64,000 nucleotides of DNA. It comes from Pseudomonas hormoni (GTDB lineage Bacteria; Pseudomonadota; Gammaproteobacteria; Pseudomonadales; Pseudomonadaceae). Of the stretch, positions 1-8,558 are shown in pieces. The stretch is taken from positions 3,520,001 to 3,584,000 of the forward strand of contig NZ_CP075566.1 in the NCBI RefSeq assembly GCF_018502625.1. Direction: 5' to 3'. Position 1 is the stretch's first letter; every line of letters begins with the position of its first letter. A program made the translations under genes and the position numbers. The notes under the pieces were generated by a model. It was not told the origin of the DNA. It made no database searches and was given only the letters and a program-made list of their open reading frames with translations.

Positions 1-1295
1 CCCTGCTGAACGGCAATTTGAGTTTGCAGGTGCTGCAGTTCACTGGCCTTGAAGCCCTCAACCAGCCTTACCGATTCGACATCGAAGTGATCGGCCTGGC
101 GCCGGCCATGAGCCTCGATTGCCTGCTGCAACAACCGGTGTTCCTCAGCCTGACCGAGGGCCGGGGCATTCACGGCATCATCCACTGCGCCACCCGCGAA
201 CATCGCGACCTGCACCGGGTCGGCTACAGGCTGGCGCTGGTGCCCAGGTTGCAAAACCTCGACCGACAGCGTTCACGCCGGGTGTTTCATCAACTCGATG
301 TGCCTGCCATCCTGCGCCAATTGCTCGAAGAAAACGGGCTGCCAGAAGACAGCTACCGCTTTGAGCTGCCGAACGGACGCTATCCCGCCAGGCCGTTGTG
401 CATTCAGTTTGATGAGACGGACCTGGCCTTCCTGCAACGACTCTGCGAAGAAGAAGGCATTCACTATCACTTCGAACATCAGCGCGACGGCCATGTGCTG
501 GTGCTGGCGGACGACAGCCTGAGTTTCCCTCAGGAACCGCTGCTCCTGCCGTTTCACGGCGACGCGTCTCCTGCCGTAAACGTGCCGGTGATCAGTGAAC
601 TGTTCCAGCGCCACACCTCGCCCCCACTCACCGCGCACCCTGCCCCACAACCGCTCGAGCGCGACCAGCTCAGCCGTCGAACACTGGAACGCCTGCGCTG
701 CCGGCATGGGCAGATGCAGGGTCAAAGCAACCAGAGCGCATTGCGCAGCGGACGAATCGTACAAGTGTCGGAACATCCGCTGCCGAACTTCAACGATCAA
801 TGGCTGGTGATCGAAATCCGGCATCAGGGTCGGCAGCCGTCGATTCTTGAGCGCAACGCAACCGACGGGGTCCGGCGTTACAGCAATCAGTTCACCGCCA
901 TTCCATGGTCAACGGTATTCCGGCCCTCGCTCACACAGGCCAGGCCCAACATTCCCGGTTTTCAGACAGCGCGGGTGCTGGGCCCTGTCGGCCAGCCAGC
1001 GGAACTGGATGATCAAGGCCGGATAAAGGTCAGGTTATGGCCAACCCCGCAGACCGAGGAGGATGAGTCCAGCGGGTTCTGGCTGCCCGTGGTCGTCGTT
1101 GCGCCCGATGGCCGGATCGATCCGTCCAGGCTGCCGGTCGCCGGAACCGACGTGCTCATCAGTTTTCTCGACAGTGATCCGGACCGCCCCGTGTTGTACG
1201 CCACCGCGAGCAGCCCGCCAGCGCCTGGCCCCGTCCCGCAACCCAAGGGCGATGACCGCCTGCTGTTTGACTGGCTGGTGAACCGCAAAACCTGA
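1..1295 (+). CDS. VgrG-like type VI secretion spike protein, 5' end missing, short C-terminus
   Basis: The reading frame is open from the left edge, so the true start lies outside the window. The N-terminal half resembles the gp27/gp44-like base of VgrG spike proteins: the first visible residues read LLNGNLSLQVLQFTG, followed by the LALVPRL and CIQFDETDLAFLQRLCEEEG segments. An OB-fold region follows around residues 330–400 (DDQGRIKVRLW, SGFWLPVV, SFLDSDPDRPVLYA). In typical VgrG proteins of 600 residues or more, a long gp5-like beta-helix needle comes next. Here the protein stops about 25 residues later, after a Pro-rich stretch and DWLVNRKT. It is either a needle-less spike or a C-terminally eroded copy. 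No effector, adaptor or other T6SS gene follows. The family assignment is firm; function is unknown. Confidence 0.85.
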   Translation, partial: LLNGNLSLQVLQFTGLEALNQPYRFDIEVIGLAPAMSLDCLLQQPVFLSLTEGRGIHGIIHCATREHRDLHRVGYRLALVPRLQNLDRQRSRRVFHQLDVPAILRQLLEENGLPEDSYRFELPNGRYPARPLCIQFDETDLAFLQRLCEEEGIHYHFEHQRDGHVLVLADDSLSFPQEPLLLPFHGDASPAVNVPVISELFQRHTSPPLTAHPAPQPLERDQLSRRTLERLRCRHGQMQGQSNQSALRSGRIVQVSEHPLPNFNDQWLVIEIRHQGRQPSILERNATDGVRRYSNQFTAIPWSTVFRPSLTQARPNIPGFQTARVLGPVGQPAELDDQGRIKVRLWPTPQTEEDESSGFWLPVVVVAPDGRIDPSRLPVAGTDVLISFLDSDPDRPVLYATASSPPAPGPVPQPKGDDRLLFDWLVNRKT

Positions 1296-2687
1296 TCAGC
1301 CCTTGTCTGCCTTGCCGGCCGCCGCCGCGAATTTCGCCAGGCGCACATCCAGATGCCGTGGCCGGCGCCCGTGATCCTCGGCGCGCTCCTTGCGGCGGAT
1401 GGCGTTGCGCACCATCAGCGAGCCCAGGTAGCGAATCGGTTCCGGGGGAAAGAAGCCCAAAGGGCCGTTGACTAGCGGCGAACGGGTCCAGGCGTTGTCC
1501 AGCCCCTGGACCATCGAAGCGAGAATCTGCCCGCCCATATGGCACGGTCCGACCCCGCTGCCGGAATAACCGAACCCGTAAAACACATTGCCGTGGGCAC
1601 TCATCTGGCCGAAGAACGGCAGCCCCGTGACAGAGCGATCCGAAGGGCCGTTCCAGGTGGCCTCGACCTTGACCTCGGCAAACGCCGGAAAGAATTCACT
1701 CAGGCTGTGCTTCAACAAACCGGCATAGGGCGACGGCTGATCGAACACCGGCAGCATTCGCCCACCGTAGGCGAACGTGTTGCCACCCTTGCCGAGCATG
1801 ATCCGGCCGTCTGGGGTGTTGTGGTAGTAATGCACAAAAATTCGCGAATCGAGCACCGTGACGCCGCTGGTCAAACCGATTTCGTTGAGCAGATCCGGGC
1901 GTGGTTCGGTGATCAGCATGTCGCTGGAGACAATCGCCACGCTGCGTTCGAACTGCGGGAATGCGCGGGCCATCCACGCGTTCATCGCCAGTACGACCCG
2001 GTCCGCGTGGACAGTGCCGTTCGGGGTTTGAATGCCCGCCGGCTTGCCCTCCTCCAGTCCGGTCATCGCGGTGTTTTCATGAATCCTCACACCCGACTGC
2101 AACGCAACCCGGCGCAAACCGCGCACGAGTTTGCCTGGCTGCACGCTCGCGGCGGCCGGTGAGAACCAGCCTTCCAGGTGTTTGCGAGAGCCGGCCATGC
2201 GCTGCACATCCGCGACCGGCCGCTGAGTGAAAGAGTTGATACCGTTGCGCTCGAGCGCTGCGATCACCGCGTCGGTCGAACCGCATTGCGCGCGATTGGT
2301 CGCGGTGTAGAGCGTGCCGTCGAGGCGGTAATCGGCGTCCACGCCGTACTGTTCGCAGAAGGTGCCGATCGCGTAAATGCTGCGCTCGGATTCCTTGACC
2401 AGACGCACCGCCTCTTCGACGCCGAACAACCTTTCCAGGGTGAAATACTTGGCCGACCACGACAGCGCACAACCGCCGTTGCGGCCACTGGCGCCGGCAC
2501 CGCAGATGTCGGCCTCGATCAGCAACACGTCCAGTTCAGGGTTCTGCTCCTTGAGCATGATCGCGGTCCACAACCCGGTGTAGCCACCGCCGACGATGCA
2601 CACATCGGCGCGGGTGTCGCCTACCAAGGGTTCGCACGGCGCGCACGACTCGGCCGCCAGCGCGTGTTCCAGCCAGAAAGGTCTCAT
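1296..2687 (-). CDS. FAD-dependent amine oxidoreductase (DAO fold), phosphonate-associated
   Basis: A 463-residue glycine/D-amino-acid-oxidase-fold flavoenzyme. The dinucleotide-binding motif VCIVGGGYTGLWTA lies near residue 30, with the GASGRNGG segment typical of this family shortly after. The start was set at the ATG at 2687 because AGGAAA lies just upstream; the longer frame has no such site. It begins 10 bp after the stop of the permease at 2698, so the two are probably co-transcribed. FAD enzymes of this fold in AEP clusters have been reported to oxidise N-methyl-AEP, and some plain AEP, to phosphonoacetaldehyde (families named PbfC/PbfD). With phnW and phnX 4–5 kb away, that role is the best guess here, but membership of a tested subfamily is not shown. 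A different amine substrate remains possible. Confidence 0.8.
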   Translation of the reverse strand: MRPFWLEHALAAESCAPCEPLVGDTRADVCIVGGGYTGLWTAIMLKEQNPELDVLLIEADICGAGASGRNGGCALSWSAKYFTLERLFGVEEAVRLVKESERSIYAIGTFCEQYGVDADYRLDGTLYTATNRAQCGSTDAVIAALERNGINSFTQRPVADVQRMAGSRKHLEGWFSPAAASVQPGKLVRGLRRVALQSGVRIHENTAMTGLEEGKPAGIQTPNGTVHADRVVLAMNAWMARAFPQFERSVAIVSSDMLITEPRPDLLNEIGLTSGVTVLDSRIFVHYYHNTPDGRIMLGKGGNTFAYGGRMLPVFDQPSPYAGLLKHSLSEFFPAFAEVKVEATWNGPSDRSVTGLPFFGQMSAHGNVFYGFGYSGSGVGPCHMGGQILASMVQGLDNAWTRSPLVNGPLGFFPPEPIRYLGSLMVRNAIRRKERAEDHGRRPRHLDVRLAKFAAAAGKADKG

Positions 2688-2697
2688 CGCTATTTCC

Positions 2698-4023
2698 TCA
2701 GGTACGCAGGGGTTTGACACTCATCGGCCGGTTAGGCACGAACGCACTTTTGGCCTGCAGGCCAGCCGGGCGGCTGTTCCAGTAAGGGATCAGCACCAGC
2801 GCGGAGAACAACGCGCAGCCGGCGAAGATGATGAACACGGTGACCGAGTCGAAGTAGCCCGGCAGCAAGCCGCCGAGAATCGCCCCGACGGAGCCGCAAC
2901 CGTTGACGAAGCCTGCCGACGTTGCGCCGGCCTTGGCGGTGCCGAAATCGATGGCCGCCGCGCCGCTGATCATCGAGTCCGGCCCGTATAAGGTCAGGCC
3001 CATGACGAACAACAACGCCACCACCAACATCACGCTGCCGGTGTGCAAGGCGCCCATGAACAACGCCAGGGAAATGGTCAGCGCGAGCAAACTGATAACG
3101 CAGGCCGGCATGCGCCGGGCACCGAACAGTTTGTCCGAGGCCAGCCCGAGCAGGATCGGCCCAAGCAGCCCGGCCAGTTCGAACGCTGTCGGGATGATCG
3201 CCGCACCGACTTTACCCACCGTCGGCATCTGCTCGAAAACGATCACCGGCCCCCACAGCAGAATCGCGTAGCGCGCCGGTTTCAGCAGGAAATACGCGAG
3301 CCCGAGAATCAGCACCGTGCGGTTGCGCAGGATTTCCTTCAGCGGTTCCAGCACGCTGATCTTGCTTTGAGCGTACGCCTCCTCGGCGGTCAGCTCGGGC
3401 TCAGGCTCCACCGCCGGCAAGCCGACGTCTTCCGGTTTGTTGCGTTGAAAAATAAAAAACAGCACGGCGACCAGCCCAACCACCGCCGCACTGGAAATGA
3501 ACGCCGCGTGCCAGCTGCCGATGAGCGTGTACGCCCACCAACCGGCAAACGGCGAAGCCACGAGCCCGCCAAAGGCGTAGCAGGAACTCCATAAACCGAG
3601 CACCCGCCCGCGCTGTTCGGCGGGGAAGAAACTGCCGATGTTCTTGCACAACCCCGACCATCCGGTGGACTGAGCCAGGCCTTGAATCAGCATGCAGGTG
3701 GCGAAAATCGGTAACGTGGCGAAGCTGCCCATCACCAGCGCTGCGGCAGCGGAAATCAGCAGGCCGCCGAGCACCACGACCCGCGGACCAAAGCGGTCGG
3801 CCAGGATGCCCCAGGTGAATTGGCCGATGGCGTAAGCGGCGAGGTAGATGGCGTCGAGGTTGGCCATGGCCATTTTGTCGAGGGTGAACGTGGGGTCTTC
3901 GGCGATCCCCAGTTTGGCCACGGAAAACGCTTTGCGGGTGAAGTAGAAAGCGGCGTAGGCGAGCCAGGTGATCGCGAAGATCTGCACGCGCCAACGCTTG
4001 ATGGTGCCGATGTGCTTGTTCAT
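2698..4023 (-). CDS. MFS permease of the organophosphate (GlpT/UhpT, OPA) type, candidate AEP transporter
   Basis: A 441-residue protein with about twelve hydrophobic segments. The signature WSGLCKNIGSFFP followed by RGRVLG, and the early WLAYAAFYFTRKAFS segment, place it in the OPA branch that exchanges organophosphates for phosphate. The start at 4023 is preceded by GAGG; a longer in-frame start at 4098 lacks a ribosome site. It heads a two-gene unit with the FAD oxidase and is divergent from the LysR gene at 4292. A GlpT-like MFS permease (AepP) has been described for AEP uptake in Pseudomonas, and this gene fits that role by family and by neighbourhood. Substrate specificity is inferred. 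Confidence 0.82.
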   Translation of the reverse strand: MNKHIGTIKRWRVQIFAITWLAYAAFYFTRKAFSVAKLGIAEDPTFTLDKMAMANLDAIYLAAYAIGQFTWGILADRFGPRVVVLGGLLISAAAALVMGSFATLPIFATCMLIQGLAQSTGWSGLCKNIGSFFPAEQRGRVLGLWSSCYAFGGLVASPFAGWWAYTLIGSWHAAFISSAAVVGLVAVLFFIFQRNKPEDVGLPAVEPEPELTAEEAYAQSKISVLEPLKEILRNRTVLILGLAYFLLKPARYAILLWGPVIVFEQMPTVGKVGAAIIPTAFELAGLLGPILLGLASDKLFGARRMPACVISLLALTISLALFMGALHTGSVMLVVALLFVMGLTLYGPDSMISGAAAIDFGTAKAGATSAGFVNGCGSVGAILGGLLPGYFDSVTVFIIFAGCALFSALVLIPYWNSRPAGLQAKSAFVPNRPMSVKPLRT

Positions 4024-4291
4024 TGTGGTTCTGACCTCAGGGTGTGAGTGTGCCGGCAGAAATTGAGAAATAACGCCTGTGTTTTTATTGTTGAGCACTG
4101 CGATATCGCTGCGTCCCTGAGGCGATACCGGTCAGATGAGTCCTGCAAATGCACGCGCAGGCTCATGGTCACGGAGGCTGTTCGACTGACCAGTCACCGC
4201 GACTGAGGCCGATAAAAACAATTACTGATTAATAAGTGAAATCGATTTATCGTATTTCCAATATAAGCTCAGCTTGTTACTGGAGGTTTCG

Positions 4292-5164
4292 ATGTCGGTT
4301 TCCCACGCCCAGCTCAAAGCCTTCCACGCCGTGGCCGTTCACGGAAGCTTCACCAAAGCCGCCGAGCGGCTTTTTCTCACCCAACCGGCGATTTCCGACC
4401 AGGTGCGCAAACTCGAAGAACGCTTTGGCGTGTTGCTGTTCCACCGCAACAAACGTTCGGTGCGCCTGACCGATCTGGGTGAACGCTTGCTCGGCATCAC
4501 CCAGCGGCTGTTTGTCATCGAGGCCGAGGCGCAGGAGTTGTTGCAGGACTCCCAGGCGTTGCAGACCGGCAGCCTGATTCTGGCGGTGGATGCGCCGGTG
4601 CATGTGCTGCCGCAGATTGCGCGGTTCTGCGAGCGTTACCCCGGCATCAGCGTGAAAATCGAAACCGGCAACACCGATGAATCGCTGTTTCGGCTGTTCA
4701 ACTATCAGGCTGACCTGGCGTTGCTTGGGCGTGAAGTCAGCGATGAACGATTGATCTCGCTGCCGCTGCGTAACGACCCGATGGTCGCGTTTGTTTCGCG
4801 CAATCATCCGTGGGCCGACCGCGAGTCGATCTGCCTGGCGGACCTCGACGACACGCCGCTGGTGTTGCGGGAAATCGGCTCGGTGACGCGTCAGACACTG
4901 GAAGAGGAAATGGCCAGCGCCGGTTTCCGGATTCGCCCGGCGATTCAGGTTGAAGGTCGGGAAGCGGCGCGTGAGGCGGTGGTCGTGGGGATCGGGGTGG
5001 GCGTGGTCTCGGCCGCGGAATTTGGCGCGGATTCGCGGGTGTGTGCGTTGCCGATTACCGATTGCACACGGCGGCTGACGGAGACGCTGGTGTGCTTGCG
5101 CGAGCAGAGTTCGCGGCGGGTGGTGGCGACGTTTCTGGAGATGGTGCGCGAGAGTCTGGTGTAG
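4292..5164 (+). CDS. LysR-family transcriptional regulator of the phosphonate island
   Basis: A 290-residue LysR protein. The N-terminal winged helix reads LKAFHAVAVHGSFTKAAERL with the recognition helix TQPAISDQVRKLEERFG. The effector domain begins near residue 90, and its last strand reads GIGVGVVSAAEFG. The ATG at 4292 has GGAGG seven bases upstream, so the longer start at 4274 was dropped. It is divergent from the permease/oxidase pair, with a 268-bp AT-rich gap that probably carries its operator. It is visibly related to the second LysR at 5261–6121: both keep PMLASLRARYPGI/QIARFCERYPGI-type motifs and REAV(T/R)EAV. It most likely controls the permease and oxidase genes in response to a phosphonate, which is inference from position. 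Confidence 0.88.
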   Translation: MSVSHAQLKAFHAVAVHGSFTKAAERLFLTQPAISDQVRKLEERFGVLLFHRNKRSVRLTDLGERLLGITQRLFVIEAEAQELLQDSQALQTGSLILAVDAPVHVLPQIARFCERYPGISVKIETGNTDESLFRLFNYQADLALLGREVSDERLISLPLRNDPMVAFVSRNHPWADRESICLADLDDTPLVLREIGSVTRQTLEEEMASAGFRIRPAIQVEGREAAREAVVVGIGVGVVSAAEFGADSRVCALPITDCTRRLTETLVCLREQSSRRVVATFLEMVRESLV

Positions 5165-5176
5165 GCAGGTCTGGCC

Positions 5177-5245
5177 CCTTCGCGGGCAAGCCTTGCTCCT
5201 ACAGGTTGCACGCGTCCTTGTAGGAGCGAGGCTTGCCCGCGAAGG
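5177..5245. repeat. REPIN, CTGTAGGAGCGAGG family
   Basis: Two inverted REP copies, CCTTCGCGGGCAAGCC on the left and its complement on the right, flank a short spacer. It lies between the convergent ends of the two LysR genes. Confidence 0.85.
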
Positions 5246-5260
5246 CCGCGCCTCGGTCTA

Positions 5261-6121
5261 TTAGACTGGCGCCAACTCAATAAACGCCTGTATCAAACGC
5301 AAATCTCTACGCCGCTCCATACACCCGATCATGTGCCGGTTTACCAACCCCTCACCAATAATCGGCACCGCCGCCACCCGAGGGTCATGGCTGACTTCCA
5401 CCGATGACACCCCCCCCCCCCCCAACTCCGCCGCGACGGCCTCGGTCACGGCCTCGCGACTGTCCAGCTCCAGCAACACCCGCGGGTTCACCTTCGCCTG
5501 AACACACGCCTCATCAAACGTACGCCGGGTAATCGAACTCGGTTCGCGCAACACCATGATCACCTGATCCAGCTCCTTGAGCGGCACGCCCTTCGAACGG
5601 TGCGCCCAAGGATGACTATCCGGCACCAGCGCACAAATCCGCGACTCGCTCAGTGCCTGCAAATGCAAGCCCTTTCGCGGCTCGACCTCGGTCAGCACCG
5701 CCACGTCGGCATGCTCCGACAACAGCGCCGCCAGGGTTTCCTGGGCATTGCCCAGGCGCAGGTTCACGGTGATCCCCGGATACCGCGCCCGCAAACTGGC
5801 CAGCATCGGCATGACCATGTGCGGCCCGTCCGCCGCCACTTCCAGGCGGCCAGTGAGCAACTGCCGATTGGCCTCGAGCATCACTTGCGCCTCTTCAGCC
5901 AGACCAAACATCGCCCGTGTGATCGCTGCGAGTTTGGTGCCCTCCTCCGTCAGCTCCACCCGTCGCGCCGTTCGCCGCAGCAAGGTGATCTGGTAGTGCT
6001 CCTCCAACGCCTTGATATGCCCGGTGACCGCCGGCTGGCTGATGAACAGCCGCGCGGCGGCACGGGTGAAGCTGCCTTCGCGGGCCACCGCATCGAAGGC
6101 GCGGAGCTGGAACAGGTTCAT
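5261..6121 (-). CDS. LysR-family regulator divergent from phnW, with an internal 14-G tract
   Basis: A 286-residue LysR protein with helix-turn-helix FTRAAARLFISQPAVTGHIK and a periplasmic-binding-like effector domain. It is transcribed divergently from phnW across a 109-bp gap, the normal position for the activator of phnWX. Codons 233–238 read Leu-Gly-Gly-Gly-Gly-Val and are made by an unbroken run of 14 G on the coding strand. The sister LysR at 4292 has GIGVGV at the same place, so 14 is the length that keeps the family alignment. One extra G gives a TGA about eight codons on, and one fewer gives a TAA about 23 codons on; both remove the last part of the effector domain. The gene is intact as written. 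Confidence 0.88.
   Translation of the reverse strand: MNLFQLRAFDAVAREGSFTRAAARLFISQPAVTGHIKALEEHYQITLLRRTARRVELTEEGTKLAAITRAMFGLAEEAQVMLEANRQLLTGRLEVAADGPHMVMPMLASLRARYPGITVNLRLGNAQETLAALLSEHADVAVLTEVEPRKGLHLQALSESRICALVPDSHPWAHRSKGVPLKELDQVIMVLREPSSITRRTFDEACVQAKVNPRVLLELDSREAVTEAVAAELGGGGVSSVEVSHDPRVAAVPIIGEGLVNRHMIGCMERRRDLRLIQAFIELAPV
5410..5423. repeat. Homopolymer C14 (G14 on the coding strand) inside the LysR gene
   Basis: Fourteen consecutive C bases, flanked by A on both sides, within codons 233–238 of the LysR gene at 5261–6121. I see no other tract of this length in the window. Runs of this kind slip during replication, and they are also prone to sequencing error. Confidence 0.97.
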
Positions 6122-6177
6122 GAATAACCCTCACTGATGGTTGGCATAACAACAAACAATTTGATTGATAGCACGGC

Positions 6178-6189
6178 AAATTGCAATTT
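6178..6189. promoter_or_regulatory. 12-bp palindrome in the lysR–phnW divergent promoter, likely LysR operator
   Basis: AAATTGCAATTT is a perfect palindrome with the T-N11-A spacing style of LysR boxes. It lies about 40 bp before the phnW start and 57 bp before the lysR start. AT-rich sequence surrounds it. Assignment as the operator is inference from position and symmetry. Confidence 0.5.
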
Positions 6190-6230
6190 AAGCCCCGTAG
6201 CTTCATCCCATCGATTACGAGGACACGAGA

Positions 6231-7340
6231 ATGAGTACTGCCGAACCCATCCTGCTCACCCCCGGCCCGTTGACTACTTCGGCCCGCACCCGTCAGGCGA
6301 TGATGGTCGACTGGGGTTCATGGGATGACCGCTTCAATCAACTGACCGCCAGCCTCTGCGAACAATTGCTGGCGATCATCAACGGCGGCGACAGCCACCA
6401 TTGCGTGCCCTTGCAAGGCAGCGGCACCTTCGCGGTCGAAGCGGCAATTGGCACGCTGGTGCCTCGCGACGGCAAAGTCCTGGTGCTGATAAACGGCGCC
6501 TACGGCAAACGCCTGGCGAAAATCTGCGAAGTGCTCGGCCGCGCCTTCAGCACGTTTGAAACCGCCGAAGACGAACCGACCACCGCTGCCGACGTCGACC
6601 GTCTGCTGCGAGCCGATACCAGCATCACTCACGTCGCGCTGATTCACTGCGAAACCAGCACCGGCATCCTCAACCCGCTGCCGGAAATCGCCCAGGTCAT
6701 TGCGCAACACGGCAAACGCCTGATCATCGACGCCATGAGTTCTTTCGGCGCGCTGCCGGTGGATGCGCAACAGGTGCCGTTCGACGCGCTGATCGCCGCC
6801 TCGGGCAAATGCCTGGAAGGCGTACCGGGGATGGGTTTCGTCTTCGCTCGCAAAGAAGCACTGGCGAACGCCGCGGGTAACTCGCACTCCCTGGCGATGG
6901 ACCTTTTCGACCAGCACACCTACATGGCCAAGACCGGTCAGTGGCGCTTCACCCCGCCGACCCACGTGGTCGCGGCACTGCACGAAGCCCTGCTGCAATA
7001 CAACGAAGAAGGTGGCTTGCCGGCTCGGCATCAGCGCTACGCCGACAACTGCAAAGTGCTGCTCGATGACATGGCCAAACTCGGCTTGCGCAGCTTCCTG
7101 CCCGCCGCCATTCAGGCACCGATCATCGTCACTTTCCACGCGCCGAAAGACCCGCGCTACCAGTTCAAGGAATTCTACGAACGCGTCAAGGCCAAGGGTT
7201 TCATCCTCTACCCCGGCAAATTGACCCAGGTCGAAACCTTCCGCGTCGGCTGCATCGGCCACGTCAACCAGGCCGAGATGCACGCGGCCGTGGCGGCGGT
7301 GGCTGAAGTGCTGCGCGAGATGGAAGTGCTCGAAATCTGA
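6231..7340 (+). CDS. phnW: 2-aminoethylphosphonate–pyruvate transaminase
   Basis: Converts 2-aminoethylphosphonate plus pyruvate to phosphonoacetaldehyde plus alanine with PLP, the first step of the hydrolytic AEP pathway in the cytoplasm. The 369-residue length is normal. N-terminal [10 protein letters not shown] is characteristic of the family, [11 protein letters not shown] gives the PLP-pyridine aspartate (Asp167), and [11 protein letters not shown] gives the Schiff-base lysine (Lys193). GAGGA lies 10 bases before the ATG. The gene is divergent from the poly-G LysR gene. A REPIN separates it from phnX 156 bp downstream, so the two could be expressed at different levels from one promoter. 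Confidence 0.96.
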   Translation: MSTAEPILLTPGPLTTSARTRQAMMVDWGSWDDRFNQLTASLCEQLLAIINGGDSHHCVPLQGSGTFAVEAAIGTLVPRDGKVLVLINGAYGKRLAKICEVLGRAFSTFETAEDEPTTAADVDRLLRADTSITHVALIHCETSTGILNPLPEIAQVIAQHGKRLIIDAMSSFGALPVDAQQVPFDALIAASGKCLEGVPGMGFVFARKEALANAAGNSHSLAMDLFDQHTYMAKTGQWRFTPPTHVVAALHEALLQYNEEGGLPARHQRYADNCKVLLDDMAKLGLRSFLPAAIQAPIIVTFHAPKDPRYQFKEFYERVKAKGFILYPGKLTQVETFRVGCIGHVNQAEMHAAVAAVAEVLREMEVLEI

Positions 7341-7355
7341 ACCACACCGCCTACC

Positions 7356-7449
7356 CCTGTGGGAGCGGGCTTGCCCGCGATAGCGGTCTGACATTCAACA
7401 TAGATGTCGACTGACACGGCCTCATCGCGGGCAAGCCCGCTCCCACAGG
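7356..7449. repeat. REPIN, TGTGGGAGCGGGCTTGCCCGC family, between phnW and phnX
   Basis: Two inverted REP copies of about 28 bases around a spacer; the outer ends read CCTGTGGGAG and CTCCCACAGG. It would form a long hairpin in a phnW–phnX transcript. Confidence 0.88.
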
Positions 7450-7495
7450 TACATCGAACTCCCGAATATTTCGTTCTCACAGGAATTCATTTGCC

Positions 7496-8323
7496 ATGAA
7501 CTACACCAACCCAACCAAACTCCAGGCCGCCATCCTCGACTGGGCCGGCACCGTGGTCGACTTCGGCTCGTTCGCCCCCACGCAGATTTTTGTCGAGGCC
7601 TTCGCCGAATTCGACGTCCAGGTGTCCATCGAAGAAGCCCGTGGCCCCATGGGCATGGGCAAGTGGGACCACATCCGCACCCTGTGCGATCAGCCGGCAG
7701 TCGCCGAACGCTATCGCAAGGCATTCGGCCGCACGCCGACCGACGATGACGTCACCGCCATCTACCAACGCTTCATGCCGCTGCAGATCGAGAAAATCGC
7801 CGAGCACTCGGCACTGATTCCGGGCGCGCTGGATACCATTGCCAACCTGCGCCAACAAGGAATCAAGATCGGCTCGTGCTCCGGCTACCCGAAACAGGTC
7901 ATGGACAAAGTGGTCGAACTGGCCGCCACCAACGGATACATCGCCGATCACGTGGTCGCCACCGACGAAGTGCCTAACGGTCGCCCATGGCCGGCTCAGG
8001 CGTTGGCCAACGTCATCGCCCTGGGCATCGACGATGTCGCCGCGTGTGTGAAGATCGACGACACCGTGCCGGGCATTCTCGAAGGCCGTCGCGCCGGTAT
8101 GTGGACCGTTGCGCTGATCTGCTCGGGCAACGCGCTGGGCCTGGACTACGAAGGTTATCGCGCCCTCGGCAGTGATCAACTGGCCAGCGAACGCAAGCGC
8201 ATCCACGCGCTGTTCGAAGGCTCGCGCCCGCACTACATGATCGACACCATCACCGATTTGCCGGAAGTGATCGCCGACATCAACAAGCGTCTGGCCAAAG
8301 GTGAGATGCCGCAAACCGACTGA
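7496..8323 (+). CDS. phnX: Phosphonoacetaldehyde hydrolase (phosphonatase)
   Basis: Splits phosphonoacetaldehyde to acetaldehyde and phosphate; a HAD-superfamily enzyme with an unusual Schiff-base lysine. The 275-residue length is typical. The nucleophile motif [14 protein letters not shown] gives Asp15, and the cap-domain GMGKWDHIR gives the Schiff-base Lys56. Later HAD motifs are [10 protein letters not shown] and [19 protein letters not shown] precedes the start. Together with phnW this gives a complete AEP-to-acetaldehyde route that also releases alanine and phosphate. The pathway is normally induced by substrate through the adjacent LysR protein. Confidence 0.96.
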   Translation: MNYTNPTKLQAAILDWAGTVVDFGSFAPTQIFVEAFAEFDVQVSIEEARGPMGMGKWDHIRTLCDQPAVAERYRKAFGRTPTDDDVTAIYQRFMPLQIEKIAEHSALIPGALDTIANLRQQGIKIGSCSGYPKQVMDKVVELAATNGYIADHVVATDEVPNGRPWPAQALANVIALGIDDVAACVKIDDTVPGILEGRRAGMWTVALICSGNALGLDYEGYRALGSDQLASERKRIHALFEGSRPHYMIDTITDLPEVIADINKRLAKGEMPQTD

Positions 8324-8336
8324 TCCCCCGCATCTC

Positions 8337-8430
8337 CTGTAGGAGCGAGGCTTGCCCGCGAAGGCGTTCTATCAGCCGACATCCATGTTGAATGTTCAGA
8401 CGCCTTCGCGGGCAAGCCTCGCTCCTACAG
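8337..8430. repeat. REPIN, CTGTAGGAGCGAGG family
   Basis: Inverted REP pair downstream of phnX; outer ends CTGTAGGAGCGAGG and CCTCGCTCCTACAG. Confidence 0.88.
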
Positions 8431-8558
8431 AGGGGGCTCACCTGATTTAGAGCGTTGAACCTCCACTGGCTCCAGGCAAACCCGGCGAAACAGGATTACA
8501 GTTAGAGCACACCGTCGACCAAGAACGGTGGCTCGACCCGAACTGTGAGGAACGCCGA

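Noticed and set aside
1..1295. Prophage or complete T6SS locus at the left edge
   Set aside because: Only the VgrG fragment is present; the next genes are metabolic, with no tail, lysis or Tss genes.
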